Positions 6,610 through 9,790 of a stretch of 9,790 bases of DNA are shown here, piece by piece (the stretch's first letter is position 1; each line of letters starts with the position of its first letter). A program made the translations under genes and the position numbers. The notes beneath the pieces were generated by a model, which was given only the letters and a program-made list of their open reading frames with translations, was not told where the DNA came from and ran no database searches. This stretch comes from Ignavibacteriales bacterium (GTDB lineage Bacteria; Bacteroidota; Ignavibacteria; Ignavibacteriales; Ignavibacteriaceae), in assembly GCA_003142915.1 (NCBI GenBank), contig PLNZ01000302.1:1-9790 (forward strand), in the 5' to 3' direction.

Positions 6610-7773
6610 TTATTTTTTTCCCGTATAAGTAATTTGTAAGCGGGGTCTTAGCGCCCGGCTTGCCGCATTGCTTCCTTTTATTGCAAACAGTTCAAGACCG
6701 TCAATCTGGCTTGTTACCTGAATTAACAATCCCTCATTCACACCTTTATCAATCCAGCTCTGAACGTAAGCTGCAATATTTCCCTGGAAAGTGTTGCCGC
6801 TACGGCTTAAAGTAATGGTTTGCGTGGAGTCATAAGCTCTTGCCGAACTGTCTGTTAATAGTAGTACTGTAAGGGCATTGATATAATTTGAACCTACAAT
6901 TGTAGCTACAGTATCCAGCGTTAAAGTCAGGTTAGCATAATTGATTAGTGTATTCGGAGGGATGGCAGATACATTAAACAATAATCTGGAATTAATAACA
7001 AGACCGGCTTGTACTAACATATCTTCCGAACTTACAACAGGGAGTTTTCCCGAAACTATACTTGATTCCATCCCCGTGAGAAATGATAAAGTATCGATGT
7101 AATCTCCGGGTTTTACTATCACTACTTGCAGAGTTGTAGTTGATGGGGTAAACCCCACTACTTTTTGCGAATTGCTTGTGGGGTTAAAGTAAATTCCATG
7201 ATCAATTCCAAGAGTCGAATCGGAAGCATATTTAAGAATATTAAGAACGTAAGATTTATCAAGATTAAAAGTGACAAGTGAATCGGAAAAAATTCTGTTA
7301 GAACTTAAATCTGCCTTGATAAGGCCAAGTGCATTTATACTATCTGCGTCAACGCCTGCTGCAGTCCAATCGTACGAAATTCTATTAACCGTGAAGTCCA
7401 TCGAACGTGTAGAATCGCTGAAGAAATAATTAGGATAAAGCGATATACCTGCATAAGTAACCACAGCAGCGCCGTCTAATATATCTGTCTCAATTGTATC
7501 GGCTAATGAAATAGAAAATTCAGCAAGATAGGATCCCGAAACATTAGCTGCTTTTCCTATTAAAAGAGAACTAGCAGAACCTGTAATAGGGATAGTATAT
7601 TTGGCATAAGAAGAAGATTGTTTCATTGAATCCGCATAAGAATCAATTTCTTTAACATTCAGATAATCATTTTTTAATAAACCGATGCCAACAGAGACAG
7701 GATTTTCACTACAGGAATATAAAGTAATGGCTATAATCCCGATTAGAAGTAATAACAGCTTTTTGTAAATCAA
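6610..7773 (-). CDS. Outer-membrane/surface lipoprotein, DUF4270-like
   Basis: The 387-residue protein has a lipoprotein signal peptide: basic start MIYKK, hydrophobic LLLLLIGIIAIT, then LYSC with Cys21 as the lipidated residue. The mature part is Ser/Thr/Asn-rich beta sequence. It opens SENPVSVGIGLLKNDYL, and its C-terminal third (about 230-385) resembles DNRLRE/CBM96-like sandwich repeats, ending R-A-L-R-P-R-L-Q-I-T-Y. The overall shape (Cys, 'G..LL..D', repeated strand pattern, 'RPRL.ITY' end) and its place next to glgA match DUF4270 lipoproteins of Bacteroidota; this is family recall, not a search result. The function is unknown; surface carbohydrate binding is only a guess. The TTG start at 7773 overlaps the gmhB stop as TTGA and has a good GGAG site eight bases upstream. 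No ATG would preserve the signal peptide. Confidence 0.7.
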   Translation of the reverse strand: MIYKKLLLLLIGIIAITLYSCSENPVSVGIGLLKNDYLNVKEIDSYADSMKQSSSYAKYTIPITGSASSLLIGKAANVSGSYLAEFSISLADTIETDILDGAAVVTYAGISLYPNYFFSDSTRSMDFTVNRISYDWTAAGVDADSINALGLIKADLSSNRIFSDSLVTFNLDKSYVLNILKYASDSTLGIDHGIYFNPTSNSQKVVGFTPSTTTLQVVIVKPGDYIDTLSFLTGMESSIVSGKLPVVSSEDMLVQAGLVINSRLLFNVSAIPPNTLINYANLTLTLDTVATIVGSNYINALTVLLLTDSSARAYDSTQTITLSRSGNTFQGNIAAYVQSWIDKGVNEGLLIQVTSQIDGLELFAIKGSNAASRALRPRLQITYTGKK

Positions 7774-8348
7774 TTAGTTTTCTCCATTTTATCATTTTTT
7801 ATTATAGAAGATACTTCGATAATATTTTGAGCAACAAAAGTGGGAAATTTATTTTGTTTTTTCAAGACAGAAAAACTTTCCTCACCAATCCCGGTTCTTA
7901 CAAGAATAGTTTTTAAGCCGGCGTTAATTCCGCACTCGATATCGGAAACTGAATCACCTACAAGATATGAGCCTTCCAAATCAATAGTAAAATCTCTTAC
8001 CGCTTGAAAGATCATTTCGGGTGAAGGCTTTCTGCATTCAGCTTCTTCCTTTGTACTAAAATCAGGATGAAATGGGCAATAATAAAATGCATCGATTGAT
8101 ACACCATAAGCACTAAGTAGTTTATTTATCCTGTTATTAACAGTGTCCACCATTTCTTTACTAAGTAATCCGCGAGAAATACCAGATTGATTTGAAACTA
8201 CAATTAATTTAAATCCCATTTCATTTTTAAGTAAAGAAAGTGCTTCCCCCGTTCCAGGTAAAAGTTTAACTAAATTAGGATCGCCTAAATATCCCGGGTC
8301 TTCATTAAGTGTGCCATCTCTATCAAGGAAAACAGCGAAAATAGCCAT
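7770..8348 (-). CDS. gmhB: HAD-IIIA phosphatase, D-glycero-D-manno-heptose 1,7-bisphosphate 7-phosphatase-like
   Basis: GmhB removes the 7-phosphate of heptose bisphosphate on the way to ADP- or GDP-heptose for lipopolysaccharide or S-layer glycans. The 192 residues match GmhB length (E. coli 191). HAD motifs are FLDRDGTLNEDPGYL (7-21, nucleophile Asp9 and acid/base Asp11), VVSNQSGISRG (50-60, motif II Ser52), CRKPSPEM (105-112, Lys107) and LVGDSVSDIECG (129-140, Asp132 and Asp136). The zinc loop of canonical GmhB (CxH...CxC) is incomplete: Cys91 and Cys105 remain, but the His position is Phe93 and the first Cys of CxC is Ala103. The start ATG shares one base with the glgA stop (TAATG); the end overlaps the lipoprotein start by 4 bp. 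A histidinol-phosphatase (HisB-N) role is a less likely alternative. Heptose anomer specificity cannot be read here. Confidence 0.85.
   Translation of the reverse strand: MAIFAVFLDRDGTLNEDPGYLGDPNLVKLLPGTGEALSLLKNEMGFKLIVVSNQSGISRGLLSKEMVDTVNNRINKLLSAYGVSIDAFYYCPFHPDFSTKEEAECRKPSPEMIFQAVRDFTIDLEGSYLVGDSVSDIECGINAGLKTILVRTGIGEESFSVLKKQNKFPTFVAQNIIEVSSIIKNDKMEKTN
7782..7785 (-). promoter_or_regulatory. Shine-Dalgarno GGAG inside the end of gmhB
   Basis: GGAG lies eight bases before the TTG at 7773 and supports that unusual start for the lipoprotein gene. It sits within the last codons of gmhB (Met-Glu-Lys-Thr-Asn), which fits translational coupling. Confidence 0.6.
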
Positions 8349-9790
8349 TATTCGTTGTTCATTACTGTCTTGTATAATTCAATATACTTTTTAGCAGAAG
8401 AATTCCAGCTAAAATCACATTTCATTCCATTCCGCATAATTTTAGCCCACATCTTTTTATCTTCAAAAGTTCTTAAAGCTCTTCTAAATTCTTTTAGAAA
8501 GGTTTGTGCTTCATACTGTTTAAACACAAATCCCGTACCTTCGCCGGTTTTTTCATTAAACCGTGTAACTGTATCTGCAAGACCACCTGTTTCACGCACA
8601 ATCGGTACGGTACCATAAGTAAGGCTGTACATTTGGTTCAAGCCGCAAGGCTCATACCGCGAAGGCATTAATAACATATCTGCTCCTGCATCAATTATAT
8701 GGGCAAGTTCATCATTAAAGCCAAGATACGCAGCAAACTTTTCGCTAAATTTTCCATTCATCTTTTCAAAAAAGTGATGATACTTCTTATCACCTGTACC
8801 AAGCAGTACTACTTGTATATTTAATTTCATTAATTCTGTAAATGTTGATGAAATTAGATCCATACCCTTTGCATCAAAAAGGCGGGAAATTATACCTACA
8901 ATAGGTATATTTTCATCAAACTTAAAACCGAATTTATTGGCTAATTCCTGTTTGTCAACCAGCTTTCCTGAGATATTTTTTGCAGAATATTTCCTTGCAA
9001 TAAGTTTATCTTTTTCAGGATTCCATAAATGAGTATCGATGCCATTTATTATGCCGTATAAATCATTTTTTCTTTTAGCAAGTACCGGTTTCAGACCTGC
9101 GCCAAGTTCTTCGTCAGATCTAATCTCATTTGCATAAGTTTCGCTTACAGTATTTATTACATCTGAAAATAATAAGCCGGATTTCATAAAATTAATTTTG
9201 CCGTAAATCTCTAATCCTTTTTCTGAATTCAATTCTTCAGGCAGCCCGGTTTTATAAAAGGAAGATTTTGGAAAAGTACCCTGATATGCAAGGTTATGGA
9301 TTGTAAACACTGTTTTAAATTTGGAAAATTGTTCGTCGTTTTTGTAAATAGTCTTTAAATAAGCAGGAATCAATCCGCACTGCCAATCATTGCAATGAAT
9401 TATATCGGGGATCCAGCCTAATTTGGAAATAAGTTCAAACACGGCGTTTGTTAATAAAACAAATCTTTCATCATTATCCGGGTAATCTTCACCGGTATAA
9501 GGGTCTACATAAAGACTGTTCCGGCTGCCAAAATATTCCTGGTTATCAAGAAAATAAATTTGCACTCTGACTTTTTGTCCCGGCAAAAAACATGATCTAA
9601 GCGAAAATATTACGTCTTTTTTTCCAATTTTAATATGTAAATCTTTCAGCCTGACGACTTCATGTATTTTAAATTTCCGGTCGTCCACTGCGCCGTATTT
9701 AGGCACTATTATGCGTACTTCATGCCCCATTTCCATTAACATTTGGGGCAAAGCTGAAGAAACATCCGCTAAACCACCTGTTTTTACAAA
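8348..9790 (-). CDS. glgA: Glycogen/starch synthase, GT5 family (N-terminus off window)
   Basis: This enzyme transfers glucose from ADP-glucose to the non-reducing end of an alpha-1,4-glucan. The frame stays open to the right edge and the visible part starts FVKTGGLADVSSALP, the conserved K-T-G-G-L substrate-binding motif near residue 15 of GlgA. About a dozen residues, including the true start, therefore lie outside. The TTG at 9751 is internal, not the start. The 480 visible residues include IHCNDWQCGLIPAYL, FTIHNLAYQG, NGIDTHLWNP, GIISRLFDAKG, and the C-terminal signature MPSRYEPCGLNQMYSLTYG followed by VRETGGLADTV, with the catalytic-site Glu of EPCGL. Both GT-B halves appear complete. 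The stop overlaps the gmhB start by one base (TAATG), so it heads or lies upstream in the seven-gene minus-strand run. Its promoter is outside the window. Confidence 0.97.
   Translation of the reverse strand, partial: FVKTGGLADVSSALPQMLMEMGHEVRIIVPKYGAVDDRKFKIHEVVRLKDLHIKIGKKDVIFSLRSCFLPGQKVRVQIYFLDNQEYFGSRNSLYVDPYTGEDYPDNDERFVLLTNAVFELISKLGWIPDIIHCNDWQCGLIPAYLKTIYKNDEQFSKFKTVFTIHNLAYQGTFPKSSFYKTGLPEELNSEKGLEIYGKINFMKSGLLFSDVINTVSETYANEIRSDEELGAGLKPVLAKRKNDLYGIINGIDTHLWNPEKDKLIARKYSAKNISGKLVDKQELANKFGFKFDENIPIVGIISRLFDAKGMDLISSTFTELMKLNIQVVLLGTGDKKYHHFFEKMNGKFSEKFAAYLGFNDELAHIIDAGADMLLMPSRYEPCGLNQMYSLTYGTVPIVRETGGLADTVTRFNEKTGEGTGFVFKQYEAQTFLKEFRRALRTFEDKKMWAKIMRNGMKCDFSWNSSAKKYIELYKTVMNNE

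Larger units (their letters stand above)
2231..9790 (-). other. Probable seven-gene operon glgA-gmhB-lipoprotein-OMP-glyA-tatC-prenyl synthase
   Basis: All seven genes point leftward. Junctions in order of transcription are a 1-bp overlap, a 4-bp overlap, a 2-bp gap, a 58-bp gap, a 15-bp gap and a 4-bp overlap. No GC-rich hairpin with a T-run occurs in any gap. The first four genes are almost certainly one unit. glyA could also have its own promoter in the 58-bp gap. Co-transcription is inferred from spacing only. Confidence 0.7.

Overview
The window looks like a piece of chromosome from a low-GC, Gram-negative member of the Bacteroidota/Ignavibacteria (FCB) group. The pointers are a glycogen synthase gene followed by a DUF4270-like lipoprotein, an outer-membrane protein with the '[YF].R.GIGD' start of FadL-like Bacteroidota barrels, few strong Shine-Dalgarno sites, and frequent TTG/GTG starts. 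This assignment is an inference from gene content; there is no rRNA or other marker here.

Left part (1-2202): the start of an XRE/CI-type helix-turn-helix regulator gene runs off the left edge on the minus strand. A 487-bp, extremely AT-rich divergent spacer follows. Next, on the plus strand, come a HisA-family TIM-barrel gene that stands apart from other his genes and has lost several active-site residues, a decayed fragment of a cyclic-nucleotide-binding-domain gene (stop codon inside, C-terminal part deleted), and an intact universal stress protein gene with the strongest ribosome binding site in the window.

Right part (9790-2231, all minus strand): a tightly packed seven-gene run in the order glgA (5' end off the window), gmhB, a DUF4270-like lipoprotein, a FadL/OMPP1-like outer-membrane barrel, glyA, tatC, and a long-chain polyprenyl diphosphate synthase. 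Junctions are overlaps of 1 and 4 bp, gaps of 2, 58 and 15 bp, and another 4-bp overlap, so most or all of it is probably one transcript. It combines storage polysaccharide and heptose metabolism, two envelope proteins, one-carbon metabolism, Tat protein export and quinone side-chain synthesis. It converges on the usp gene with only 28 bp between the stop codons.

I found no CRISPR, IS element, prophage structure, tRNA or rRNA. I do not see a clearly new multi-gene system. The items most worth a second look are the HisA-like protein with an altered active site, the fresh-looking CNB pseudogene joined in frame to usp, and the incomplete zinc site in GmhB.
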